This document shows positions 49,032-57,630 of a stretch of 64,000 nt of DNA, piece after piece. The stretch comes from Xenophilus aerolatus (GTDB taxonomy: Bacteria > Pseudomonadota > Gammaproteobacteria > Burkholderiales > Burkholderiaceae_C), in assembly GCA_029968055.1 (NCBI GenBank), contig JASCNX010000005.1, forward strand, positions 410,346 through 474,345, read 5' to 3'. Within the stretch, counting starts at the first letter, position 1; every line of letters begins with the position of its first letter. A program made the position numbers and the translations under genes. The notes below the pieces were generated by a model. It saw only the letters and a program-made list of their open reading frames with translations. It did no database searches and was not told where the DNA came from.

Positions 49032-50171
49032 TCAGCGCAGGCCGCGCCACCACAGCTGGTTGTTGCGCGGCTGGCCGACGGTCAGCACTTCGCCGATGAC
49101 CGGCGTGGCCAGCGCGATGTTCTTCTGCCGGGCGAGTGCGGACAGCCGGTCCAGCGGGTCCTGCCAGGTGTGGAAGGCGAGGTCGAAGGTGCTGTTGTGC
49201 ACGCCGTACAGCACCTTGCCGCGCACGTCCTGGAAGGCCTGCACGGTCTCCTCGGGCGTCATGTGCACCATCGGCCAGTAGGCGTCGTAGGCGCCGTTCT
49301 CCATCAGCGCGAGGTCCATGCCGCCGAAGCGCTCGCCGATCTGCCGGAAGCCGCCGAAGTAGCCCGAATCGCCGCTGTAGAAGATGCGCTGGCCGCCGCT
49401 TTCGAGCACCCAGGACGACCACAGCGTGCTGTCCCGGTCGTTGAGGCTGCGGCCCGAAAAGTGCTGCGAGGGCGTGGCCGTGAGCTGCACGCCCGCATGC
49501 GTGGCCGACTGCCACCAGTCGAACTCGGCGATGCGCTCGGCGGCCACGCCCATGTCCTTCAGGCGCGCGCCCACGCCCAGCGGCACGAAGTAGCGCTGCA
49601 CCTTGCCGTTGAGGTACTCGATGGTCGGCACGTCGAGGTGGTCGTAGTGGTCGTGCGAGAGCACCAGCCCCTCGATCGGCGGCAGGTCCTCCAGCTTCAG
49701 CGGCGTGGGATGGAAGCGCTTGGGCCCGACGAAGCTGAAGGGCGACACCCGTTCGCCGAACACCGGGTCGATCAGCCAGTAGCGCCCGTGCAGCTTGAGC
49801 AGGTGCGAGGAATGGCCCAGGCGGATCACGTGGTTGGCGTCGTCGGGCAGCGCGTCGAGCTGGGCGCGCGTCACGGCCCGCACCGGGATCGCATCCACCG
49901 GCACGGTGCCGGTCTTGCCGCTGAAAAGAAAGCGCGACCAGATGCGCCAGGCGCTCTGCGTCGGCTTGGCGTCCGGGTTGGGCGGGTTGTGGAAGCGGCG
50001 GTCTTCGGCCCGGTACTGCGGCGATTGCTCGTAGCGCCGGGCCAGGTCGTCGGCCTGCCCGGTCGCGCAGCCGCCGGCGGCGCAGGCGGCTGCGAGCATC
50101 CAGCCGCTGCGCAGGCGGCGAAAGGGGGCGCGGCTCGGGGCCGGGTCGGGGGGCGTAGGGGCAGCGGTCAT
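49032..50171 (-). CDS. NAPE-PLD-like MBL-fold metallo-hydrolase, predicted lipoprotein
   Basis: A 379-residue enzyme related to N-acyl-phosphatidylethanolamine phospholipase D and UlaG-type hydrolases. It shows HVIRLGHSSHLLKL, LSHDHYDHLD (HxHxDH metal motif), TPSQHFSGRSLNDRDSTLWSSWVL, IFYSGDSGYFGGF and VHMTPEETVQAF, all in NAPE-PLD order. The N-terminus has RRLRSGWMLAAACAAGGC, a lipoprotein-type signal with Cys near residue 37. The chosen ATG 50171 gives a long n-region; upstream starts are possible. Likely a periplasmic phospholipid-type hydrolase. It diverges from the lipase gene next door. Confidence 0.85.
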   Translation of the reverse strand: MTAAPTPPDPAPSRAPFRRLRSGWMLAAACAAGGCATGQADDLARRYEQSPQYRAEDRRFHNPPNPDAKPTQSAWRIWSRFLFSGKTGTVPVDAIPVRAVTRAQLDALPDDANHVIRLGHSSHLLKLHGRYWLIDPVFGERVSPFSFVGPKRFHPTPLKLEDLPPIEGLVLSHDHYDHLDVPTIEYLNGKVQRYFVPLGVGARLKDMGVAAERIAEFDWWQSATHAGVQLTATPSQHFSGRSLNDRDSTLWSSWVLESGGQRIFYSGDSGYFGGFRQIGERFGGMDLALMENGAYDAYWPMVHMTPEETVQAFQDVRGKVLYGVHNSTFDLAFHTWQDPLDRLSALARQKNIALATPVIGEVLTVGQPRNNQLWWRGLR

Positions 50172-50302
50172 GGGGTCCAACGGTGGTGCGGGCGGTGTGC
50201 GATGGCGACGGCCGAGCATCGTCGCGCTGTCGGGGCGCGTCATGTCGACCCGGTATCGGCGTGTTTCGCATTGTTGCGGCAGGCGCATCTCCACGCTGCG
50301 GC

Positions 50303-50325
50303 TAGGCCATGCGGCGGATGGGCAG
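50303..50325 (+). promoter_or_regulatory. shared upstream element, lipase copy
   Basis: TAGGCCATGCGGCGGATGGG followed by CAG. It matches TAGGCCATTTGCCGGATGGG followed by CAG upstream of the patatin gene at 20 of 23 positions, same strand, 45-70 bases before the start codon in each case. A CATAGT box follows at 50342. Confidence 0.5.
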
Positions 50326-50374
50326 GCGCGGCGCGCGGCGCCATAGTGCCCGCCGCCAGTGCAGGAGTACGCCC

Positions 50375-51970
50375 ATGCCCGACAACCGCCACCCCATCAT
50401 CTACGTCCGCGGCTACGCGATGACCAGTTCGGAGCGCGACGAGACCGCGGCCGACCCCTTCTGCGGCTTCAACGCCGGCTCGACCGTGTACCGCGCCACG
50501 GTCGACAGGAAGGCGGCGGCGCAGAAGTTCGTGTTCGAGTCGCCGGTGGTGCGGCTGATCTCCGACTTCGGCTACCAGAACTGCTACCAGAACGGCCTGG
50601 ACATCCTCGACGAGGACTGGAAGCCGCCGCCCGGCGACGACGGCGCCGATGCCGACGGCATGCCGGCCGCGTCGATCGTCGTCTACCGCTACTACGACAG
50701 CGGCTCCGGGCTGCTGGGTGACGGGCAGGCGCGCGACATCCGCTTCTACGCGCAGGGGCTGAGCCGGCTCATCCTGCGCGTGCGCGACCTGGTGGTGCAG
50801 CGCGAGGGCCCGGGCTACCGCCAGGAGGACTTCCGCTGCTACCTGGTCGCGCACTCGATGGGCGGCCTCGTGGTGCGTGCCTTCCTGCAGAACCCCGCGC
50901 TGGGCGACGACGCCGCGCGCGACTGCGTGGACAAGGTCTTCACCTATGCGACGCCGCACAACGGCATCGATGCGGCCGGCATCAACGTGCCAGGCTGGCT
51001 CTCGGTGGCCGAGATCAACACCTTCAACCGCGAGAAGATGGCGGACTTCCTTGGCAGCCCCGCGGTCGACGGGCGCGTCGATGCACTGCCGGCCGACATC
51101 CGCCCGCCGGCCAGCCGCTTCTTCTGCATGGTGGGCAGCAACCGCGGCGACTACGAGGCGGCCCAGGGCGTGGCGCGCATGTTCGCCGGGCACGGCAGCG
51201 ATGGCCTCGTGCGCATCGACAACGCCACGCTGTGCGGTACCGGCGCGAACGGCCAGCGCACGCCCGTCGCCACGGCCTACACCTACCGCTCGCACTCGGG
51301 CTACTTCGGCATCGTCAACTCCGAGGAGGCCTACCAGAACCTCACCCGCTTCCTCTTCGGCGACGTGCGCGTGGACCTGTGGTTCGACGTCGACCAGGTC
51401 GCGCTGCCGCCCGACATCCCGGCCGGCGCCGATGTCGACGCGCTCTACCAGGTCGAACTGCTGGCCGCCCCGCGCGGCAAGCGCTGGTACCTCAGCCGGC
51501 GCATCGCCGAGGAAGACTCGCCCGCCTGCCGCACGCACAAGGAACTCACCGACCCGGCCAGCGCCGGGCGCCGCTCGATCTACCTGTCGACGGTCTTCCT
51601 GGCCAACCGCGGGCGCGTGCGGCGCGACCGGCCGACGCTGGCCTATGCCATGACGCTCGGGGTGCGCGTGCCCGACTACCAGGTGAACAAGAAATTCTGG
51701 CTCGACGGCCACTACGAAGGCAGCTCGCTCTTTCGCGACACGCTGGTGGTCGAGATGGCGCCGCCGCCCGACGGCGTCGTGGGCGGCCAGTGGAACGTCA
51801 AGTACGGCTGGCAGACCGACACCGCGGGCCGCGCGTCGCTGCCCATCAGCTACCAGCGGGTGCAGGACGACCGGCTCGAATTCGTCGTGCCGCTGTCCAC
51901 CCAGGGCGCGGCGCTCAGCCGGCCGGGCATCACGGGCAAGGTGCGGCTGCAGGTCAGCGCCTGGCACTGA
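50375..51970 (+). CDS. PGAP1/lipase-like alpha/beta hydrolase with C-terminal beta domain
   Basis: A 531-residue serine hydrolase. HPIIYVRGYAMTSSERDE begins the fold; the nucleophile elbow is LVAHSMGGLVVRAFLQNP (Ser about 161), with Ala instead of the usual Gly before His; FTYATPHNGID and RSHSGYFGIVNSEEAYQNL (likely catalytic His) follow. This pattern fits the PGAP1-like / lecithin:cholesterol acyltransferase-like group acting on lipids. From about 340 a beta-rich domain follows (VRVDLWFDVDQVALPPD... KVRLQVSAWH). No signal peptide. AGGAG before ATG 50375. Same strand as the patatin gene 160 bases downstream. Confidence 0.82.
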   Translation: MPDNRHPIIYVRGYAMTSSERDETAADPFCGFNAGSTVYRATVDRKAAAQKFVFESPVVRLISDFGYQNCYQNGLDILDEDWKPPPGDDGADADGMPAASIVVYRYYDSGSGLLGDGQARDIRFYAQGLSRLILRVRDLVVQREGPGYRQEDFRCYLVAHSMGGLVVRAFLQNPALGDDAARDCVDKVFTYATPHNGIDAAGINVPGWLSVAEINTFNREKMADFLGSPAVDGRVDALPADIRPPASRFFCMVGSNRGDYEAAQGVARMFAGHGSDGLVRIDNATLCGTGANGQRTPVATAYTYRSHSGYFGIVNSEEAYQNLTRFLFGDVRVDLWFDVDQVALPPDIPAGADVDALYQVELLAAPRGKRWYLSRRIAEEDSPACRTHKELTDPASAGRRSIYLSTVFLANRGRVRRDRPTLAYAMTLGVRVPDYQVNKKFWLDGHYEGSSLFRDTLVVEMAPPPDGVVGGQWNVKYGWQTDTAGRASLPISYQRVQDDRLEFVVPLSTQGAALSRPGITGKVRLQVSAWH

Positions 51971-52034
51971 AACCCGCCCGGTTTCGATCGAAGAAAGCGC
52001 GCCAGCGCCCGTGAGACGCGCACAGCCACCCGCC

Positions 52035-52084
52035 GCCCATCCGGTTGCGGCTGCCCACCGTCATAGGCCATTTGCCGGATGGGC
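52035..52084. repeat. inverted repeat upstream of the patatin gene
   Basis: GCCCATCCGG (52035-52044) and CCGGATGGGC (52075-52084) are perfect 10-base arms around a 30-base loop. The right arm is inside the element shared with the lipase promoter. It may be an operator, an attenuator, or an end-of-transcript stem for the lipase gene. Confidence 0.6.
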
Positions 52085-52086
52085 AG
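52064..52086 (+). promoter_or_regulatory. shared upstream element, patatin copy
   Basis: TAGGCCATTTGCCGGATGGG followed by CAG, 45 bases before ATG 52131; see the matching copy at 50303-50325. The presence of the same word before two neighbouring lipase genes suggests a common regulator. Confidence 0.5.
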
Positions 52087-52130
52087 CGGCCCGGGATGCG
52101 TGAAGGATTTCACGGTTCGACCCAACCGCC

Positions 52131-55100
52131 ATGGACGACACGATCGCGCAGATGGTCAGGCAGCGCCGCCAGGCGCTGCACGGCACCGACACCGGGCAAC
52201 GGGCCTGGGGCCTGGCGCTGTCCGGCGGCGGCATCCGCAGCGCCACCTTCTGCCTGGGCCTGCTCAAGGCGCTGGCGCAGCGCCGGCAGCTGCTGCGCTT
52301 CGACCTCATGTCCACCGTCTCGGGCGGCGGCTACATCGGCGCGACGCTCGGGCGCCTGTGCACCCGCGCCGCCAGCGGCGACGACGTGCGGGCCATCGAG
52401 GGGGGCTTCGCCGAGATCGACAAGGTGCGCCTGGGCTGGTGGCTGCGTGCCAACGGACGCTACCTCATCCCCGGCGGCATGCGCGACACGCTCTTCGCCG
52501 TTGCCCTGTACCTGCGCAACCTGCTGGGCACGCACATCGAGCTGGCGATCGCCGCCATGCTCACCGGCGCGTTGCTCGCCACGGTCAACCTGCTGATGTG
52601 GGAGGCAATGGCCGCCACCGTCGACCTGGACGGCGCGCAGGCGGTCGACCCGCTGGTGGTGCAGGCCACGCACCTGCCCACCCTGTGGCTCGGCTTGCTC
52701 GTGCCGTGGGTGCTGTCGATCGTGCTGGCGCAGGCCTACTGGTCGGTGCGCGACCGCCCTTCGTGGTTCTTCCTGGCACGGCAGCTCGCGATGTGGGCCC
52801 TCGGCGGCACGCTGGCCTGGGTCTTCCGCGACGGGCTGCAGCAGCAGTTCGGCGCGCCGCGCTGGCTGGCGCCGCTCTTCGCGGCCTTCGCGGCCGGCTG
52901 GGTGCTGGCGCTGGCCGGCGTCGCGGTGTGCAACCGCAAAGGTGCCCAGGCCGGCGCGCTGCGCAACCGACTCACCGACTGGCTGGCCAGCCTGCTGATG
53001 CTGGCGCTGGTGCTCGCGCTGCTCGGCCTGCTGGACTGGGCGGCCTGGTGGTTCGCGGCGCACACGCAGAAGACGCGTGCCTCCTGGGGCGGCGTGCTGC
53101 TCGTGGGCGCCGCCGGCCTGCGCGGCGTGCTGCCCTTGCTGCTCAGCGGCAAGCAGGAGGCGCCCGGCATCGGCCGCCAGGCGGCGATGGCGCTGGCCAG
53201 CCTCGTCGGGCTGGCCGTGGCCTTCGTGCTGGCGGCGTGGTGGATCGGCGTGCTCTACGCCGGCGTGCTGTTGCCGGTGTTCACGCCGGCCGGCCTCGAT
53301 TTCGCGCGCGGCTGGGTCTGGCTGGCGATCCTCGGCGGCGTGGTGTCGGCCTATGCCTTGCTCACGGGGCGCAACTTCGCGTTCCTCAACCTCTCGTCGC
53401 TGCACATGTTCTACAAGGCGCGCATCGTGCGCGGCTACCTGGGTGCGGCGAATGCGCGGCGCCTGGGCGCCGACCCGCTGGCCGAACTGTCGGCGCAGGA
53501 CCCGCCTGACGTTCCGGTGGGCGAGGTCGATCCCGGCGACGACATCGCGATGCGCCAGTACGCCCCGCACCTCGGCGGCGGGCCGGTGCACCTCATCAAC
53601 GTCTGCGTCAACCAGACGCACGACCCGCGGCAGCGCCTTTTCAACCGCGACCGCAAGAGCCTGCCGCTGACCATCGCGCCCCAGGGCTGGATGCAGGCCG
53701 CGGGCACCCCCTGGACGCAGGCGCGCGGCGACGGTGCGATGACGCTGGGCGCCTGGGCCGCCATCTCGGGGGCCGCCGTGTCGCCGGGCCTGGGGCGGCT
53801 CACGCGGCGGGGGCTGGCGGCGCTGTCGGTCTTCGCGGGCCTGCGGCTGGGCTACTGGTGGAACAGCCGCGAGGCCGGCCTCGCGCAGCGCGGTGCCGGC
53901 CGGCGCGGCGGCAGCCTGGTGCGCAAGACGCAGTTCATGCTGCTCGAATGCTTCGGTGCCTTTCCCGGCAGCAGTTCGCCGCAGTGGTACCTCAGCGACG
54001 GCGGCCATTTCGAGAACACCGGCGCCTACGCGCTGCTGCAGCAGGAATGCGAGCTCGTCGTCATCGCCGACTGCGGCGCCGACCCCAACTACCTCTTCTG
54101 CGACGTCGAGAACCTGATCCGCCGCGCCCGCATCGACCTGCATGCCGACATCGACTTCCTGCGGCCCTGTGCCGGCGTCGGGCCGGGCATCGACGGCGTG
54201 TTCGGTTCGCTGGGCGACCTGGCCTCGCAGAGCAGCCAGGCCTGCCTGGCGCTGGCGGAGGTGCGCTACGCCAGCGGCCGCACCGGCCGCATCGTGCTGG
54301 TCAAGCCCAACATGTCGGCCGAACTGCCGGTCGACCTGGTGAACTTCAAGGCCGCGCACCCGCTCTTTCCGCAGCAGCCGACCACCGACCAGTTCTTCGA
54401 CGAGGCCCAGTGGGAGAGCTACTTCCGCCTGGGCGCCGAGATCGGCCACCGGCTGGAAGGCGAGCTGCTCGCGCGCGTGGCCGGCGACATCCACGGCCTG
54501 TTCGAGCTCGACGACGGCCAGGCCGCACGGTCCGTGGCCGGCTCGCCCGCCGCCGGGGAACCGGCCGCCGGCGCCAGTGCGGCGAGCACCGCGATCGCCG
54601 TCAGCCGCCTGCAGTCGCGCGTCCTCAGGGCCGGCGCCGTCACGGCATCGCTCGGGCTGGGCACGGCGGCCACGCTGGGCGTGGCGGCCTGGCAGGGCAT
54701 CGACACCTGGCGCACGCAGAACGCAGAGAAGCTGCGCGCCGAGAGCCTGGCCTTCAAGGACCTCACCGAGCGCTGGTCGCGCCTGCGCGTGAACGCGCCG
54801 CCCGGCGAGGCACCGGCCTCGCTGGCGGCCGAACTGCTGCGCACCGGCGACCTGTTGTGCCGCGAGGGTGGCGAGAACTTCATGGCCAACTTCCGCCTGT
54901 CGGTGCGCATCGTCGACGACGCCAAGGCGGCCTGCCAGCAGGAACTCGACAACGCCGCGCGCGCGGTGGGCGATGCGCCGCCCGCGCGGGTGAGCAGCAG
55001 CCCGGCCTGCGCGCGCCTGCTCGATCCGGGCAACGGCATCGACTGCCTGCAGGCCGAGCGAGCGCCGGCCTGCGCGCCTCGCTACTGGGCGCGCGACTAC

Positions 55101-55733
55101 AGCGGCCTCACGCCGCCGCAGGCCAACTGCAGCGGCTTCGCCTCGGGCGCGAGTTCGATGGTGGCCGCCATCTGGGGCCGGCTGCGCGCGCCCTTCGAGG
55201 TCCGCTTCCGCGACGTGGAGGTGGTGGATGAGCCGCCGAGGACGGGCGATGCCGCAGCCGGCGCCGTTCCCCCGGCGGGCCAACCGTACCCGACGCCTGC
55301 AGCCGAAGGCAGGCCCGAACGGCCTGCTGCGGCCTCGCCCGCGCCCCCGGTGCCCGCCGCGCCGCCACCTGCGGCGCTCGTGCCCTCCGACGCGTGCCGC
55401 AGCAGGCTCGTCTACATTCAGGCCTACGGGCCCGAGCAGCGCGAGGCGGCCCGCGCCCTGCGCGAGCCCTGGCGGGCGCTGGGCGCCACGGTGCCTCCCA
55501 TCGAGGACGTGCTGGCCTCGTCGCGCAACGCGGGCCGCGCACCGCCGACGGGCTACGCGCGGCCGACGATCGTGTTCCACGATGCCGCATCGCAGCCCTG
55601 TGCCCAGCTGCTGGCGCTGCGCGGCGCGTCCGCCGGCGCCTGGTCGCTGCGCCCGCTGCCTGCGCGCCTGAAGCCGACGCCCGGCACGCTGGAGGTGTGG
55701 CTGCCGCGCACGAGCGGCTATGCGGCCCACTGA
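52131..55733 (+). CDS. giant patatin-like phospholipase with an inserted membrane domain
   Basis: A 1200-residue protein. The patatin oxyanion loop SGGGIRSATFCLG (31-43) and nucleophile Ser64 in STVSGGGYIGA are at the N-terminus; the partner Asp623 in YLSDGGHFENTGAY lies 560 residues later. Between them are about eight hydrophobic helices (from LELAIAAMLTGALLATVNLLM near 145 to WLAILGGVVSAYALL near 412). After the patatin part comes another hydrophobic stretch (about 825-845), a Cys-containing region, a Pro/Ala-rich linker (1040-1080) and a final module (SRLVYIQAYGPEQREAARAL... TLEVWLPRTSGYAAH). The dyad is intact, so it should be an active membrane lipase. The nucleophile motif lacks the first Gly of GxSxG, as in related membrane patatins. 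Confidence 0.85.
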   Translation: MDDTIAQMVRQRRQALHGTDTGQRAWGLALSGGGIRSATFCLGLLKALAQRRQLLRFDLMSTVSGGGYIGATLGRLCTRAASGDDVRAIEGGFAEIDKVRLGWWLRANGRYLIPGGMRDTLFAVALYLRNLLGTHIELAIAAMLTGALLATVNLLMWEAMAATVDLDGAQAVDPLVVQATHLPTLWLGLLVPWVLSIVLAQAYWSVRDRPSWFFLARQLAMWALGGTLAWVFRDGLQQQFGAPRWLAPLFAAFAAGWVLALAGVAVCNRKGAQAGALRNRLTDWLASLLMLALVLALLGLLDWAAWWFAAHTQKTRASWGGVLLVGAAGLRGVLPLLLSGKQEAPGIGRQAAMALASLVGLAVAFVLAAWWIGVLYAGVLLPVFTPAGLDFARGWVWLAILGGVVSAYALLTGRNFAFLNLSSLHMFYKARIVRGYLGAANARRLGADPLAELSAQDPPDVPVGEVDPGDDIAMRQYAPHLGGGPVHLINVCVNQTHDPRQRLFNRDRKSLPLTIAPQGWMQAAGTPWTQARGDGAMTLGAWAAISGAAVSPGLGRLTRRGLAALSVFAGLRLGYWWNSREAGLAQRGAGRRGGSLVRKTQFMLLECFGAFPGSSSPQWYLSDGGHFENTGAYALLQQECELVVIADCGADPNYLFCDVENLIRRARIDLHADIDFLRPCAGVGPGIDGVFGSLGDLASQSSQACLALAEVRYASGRTGRIVLVKPNMSAELPVDLVNFKAAHPLFPQQPTTDQFFDEAQWESYFRLGAEIGHRLEGELLARVAGDIHGLFELDDGQAARSVAGSPAAGEPAAGASAASTAIAVSRLQSRVLRAGAVTASLGLGTAATLGVAAWQGIDTWRTQNAEKLRAESLAFKDLTERWSRLRVNAPPGEAPASLAAELLRTGDLLCREGGENFMANFRLSVRIVDDAKAACQQELDNAARAVGDAPPARVSSSPACARLLDPGNGIDCLQAERAPACAPRYWARDYSGLTPPQANCSGFASGASSMVAAIWGRLRAPFEVRFRDVEVVDEPPRTGDAAAGAVPPAGQPYPTPAAEGRPERPAAASPAPPVPAAPPPAALVPSDACRSRLVYIQAYGPEQREAARALREPWRALGATVPPIEDVLASSRNAGRAPPTGYARPTIVFHDAASQPCAQLLALRGASAGAWSLRPLPARLKPTPGTLEVWLPRTSGYAAH

Positions 55734-55751
55734 GGGCGCAGGCGCAGGGCG

Positions 55752-57440
55752 TCAATCGCCTCCGGCGCGCCACACCCTGGCGAGGGCGGCGAGCTTGCCG
55801 CGCCAGGTCTGGCGCTTGTCGGAGAGTGCGTCGATGAAGTCCGACAGCCGCTGCGACTTGATGAGCGTGTAGAAGGTGAGCCAGCTGGTGAAGACGCCCA
55901 CCACGGCGAACCAGGCCAGCTTGCGCCACAGCGGCGCATCGGCCTCGGCCAGCAGGTTCATGCCCAGGAAGCCGGTGGTGATGGTGCCGATGAGGCCGAA
56001 GAGCGTGACCACCGTGAGGCGCACCACCGTGTTGGCCTGGCGGCGCAGGCTGTCGGCGTCCAGGTAGCCGTTCATGTCCGCGATGCGCTCCTTGACCTCG
56101 TCGTAGAGCGCGTCGGTGCCCAGGTGGCGCGCACACAGCTGCGAGAGCGCGCGCACATGGGCCTGCTCCGAGATCTCGTGGAACCAGTAGCGGTGGGTGA
56201 AGCGCAGGAAGCGCTCGAAGCTCGCGCGGATCGCTCGCTTGAAGCGCTTGACGCTCTGCACGTCGTGGATGTGCAGACGCTGCAGCGCTTCCACCAGCTG
56301 CGCCGAGAACATCAGCAGCGAGGCCTTCTGGAAGTGCGCGATCAAAAACAGCATGAAGTGCTGGTGCCGGAACTGCGCCAGCACGCCGCGGTCGCGGCAG
56401 CAGAAGAAGTCGGACTGCGCGTCGCCCACGACGATGAGCGCATGCCCGTTGCACAGGTAGCGGGTGTGGGGCGCGGCACCGCCTTCGGACCAGAAGCGGT
56501 CGTAGCAGTAGTTCGCCTCGAAGTCGCTCACGTGCTGCTCGGCGTAGGGCAGGGCGCCTTCGCCCTCGCCGGCGCCGGTGACCAGGCCCAGGCGCACGAA
56601 GTCGGCACGCGTGAGCCGGCGCGGATCGTCCACCGCCAGGTAGGCCATCACGGGCATGCGGTAGTACTCGATCTGCCGGTAGCGCAGCGCGCCGGGCTCG
56701 CCGGAGTGGTCGGCCACCAGCGGCTGCATCACGTGCGCCCAGTGGCCGGCCACGCGCGGCGCGCGGTGCTCGGCCACGTGCGACAGGAAGGCGTCGCGCT
56801 GTTGGGCGTCGGAGCACGCCAGCACCTGGCCTTGCGCATCCAGCCACTCGACGCTGTGCATGCAGTGCAGCGCCGAGCCATCGGGGGCCCAGCCGGCCGG
56901 GTAGGCGCGCCCGAAGCGGTAGAGCTGCTCCTGCGCCTGCGGCAGGCTCAGGTCGTCGGTGCCCACCTCGACGTTGAGGATCACCACGTCGACGTCGTAG
57001 AAGAAGTACAGGTCGATGTGCACCACCTGCAGCGTGCGCGGCGCCTCACCCGCACGCGCGACCACGCGCAGCGCCGCGATGTCATGGCAGCGGAAGACGC
57101 GCATGGGCGAGTCGCCATCGTGGTCGGCGCGGCCCGCGGAGCGTCCTTCGCCGTAGAGAAAGCGCTGCACGTAGGGCAGGAAGCTCACGAACTCGTTGTA
57201 GTGGCGCTCGTGGAAGCGGCTGGCGTCGCCGGTGTATTCGTCGACCACCTCCTGCCAGGGCGAGCTGCTGCCCATGTCGCGCAGCCGCTGCCAGGGCGTG
57301 AGCCGCGCGTCGGCAGCGTCGGGGTCGGTATCGGGCCGCATCAGCCGGACCGGCCACAGCAGCGCCTGGCGCAGGTGGCGGACGGCGGGCGGGGCGTGGC
57401 TTGCCGCCGCGGGATCCGGGGCGATGCGAAGGTCTTCCAT
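55752..57440 (-). CDS. large CorA-like divalent cation channel protein
   Basis: A 562-residue protein whose C-terminus is CorA-like: a long helical stalk (SFERFLRFTHRYWFHEISEQAHVRALSQL; YDEVKERIADMNGYLDADSLRRQANTVVRLTVVTLFGLIGTITTGFLGMNLL) with the first membrane helix ending in GMN (about 491), then a second helix (LAWFAVVGVFTSWLTFYTLI). The N-terminal 400 residues are much longer than in standard CorA (about 316 in total) and include VHIDLYFFYDVDVVILNVEV and SDFFCCRDRGVLAQFRHQHFMLFLIAHFQKASLLMFS. Start ATG 57440. It converges on the patatin gene with an 18-base gap. Transport of Mg, Co or Zn is plausible; the extra domain is unexplained. Confidence 0.82.
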   Translation of the reverse strand: MEDLRIAPDPAAASHAPPAVRHLRQALLWPVRLMRPDTDPDAADARLTPWQRLRDMGSSSPWQEVVDEYTGDASRFHERHYNEFVSFLPYVQRFLYGEGRSAGRADHDGDSPMRVFRCHDIAALRVVARAGEAPRTLQVVHIDLYFFYDVDVVILNVEVGTDDLSLPQAQEQLYRFGRAYPAGWAPDGSALHCMHSVEWLDAQGQVLACSDAQQRDAFLSHVAEHRAPRVAGHWAHVMQPLVADHSGEPGALRYRQIEYYRMPVMAYLAVDDPRRLTRADFVRLGLVTGAGEGEGALPYAEQHVSDFEANYCYDRFWSEGGAAPHTRYLCNGHALIVVGDAQSDFFCCRDRGVLAQFRHQHFMLFLIAHFQKASLLMFSAQLVEALQRLHIHDVQSVKRFKRAIRASFERFLRFTHRYWFHEISEQAHVRALSQLCARHLGTDALYDEVKERIADMNGYLDADSLRRQANTVVRLTVVTLFGLIGTITTGFLGMNLLAEADAPLWRKLAWFAVVGVFTSWLTFYTLIKSQRLSDFIDALSDKRQTWRGKLAALARVWRAGGD

Positions 57441-57630
57441 GGCCGTGGTGCTGGAGCGGATGTGTGACGGTGCGCGGCAGTGTAGGACTGCGCGCGCCAT
57501 CCGCAGTCCCGGCGTGCGCCGCGGACGCCGGCCTGGATGCGGCCCTAGGTAAAACCCTGATCGACGGCGCTGAAACCGGTTTCATAGAATCGTGCCCTCG
57601 GAGACAAACGCGCCGCAGGCGCTTGCTTCA

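Noticed and set aside
52110..55730. 1206-codon minus-strand frame opposite the patatin gene
   Set aside because: Antisense shadow of the patatin reading frame with low-complexity Arg/Ala/Gly product and no ribosome site.
49032..57440. reading the lipase/patatin/CorA group as a type VI secretion effector island
   Set aside because: No VgrG, PAAR, Hcp or adaptor genes, and no immunity-type lipoprotein directly after the lipases; the patatin is itself an integral membrane protein, unlike secreted Tle effectors.
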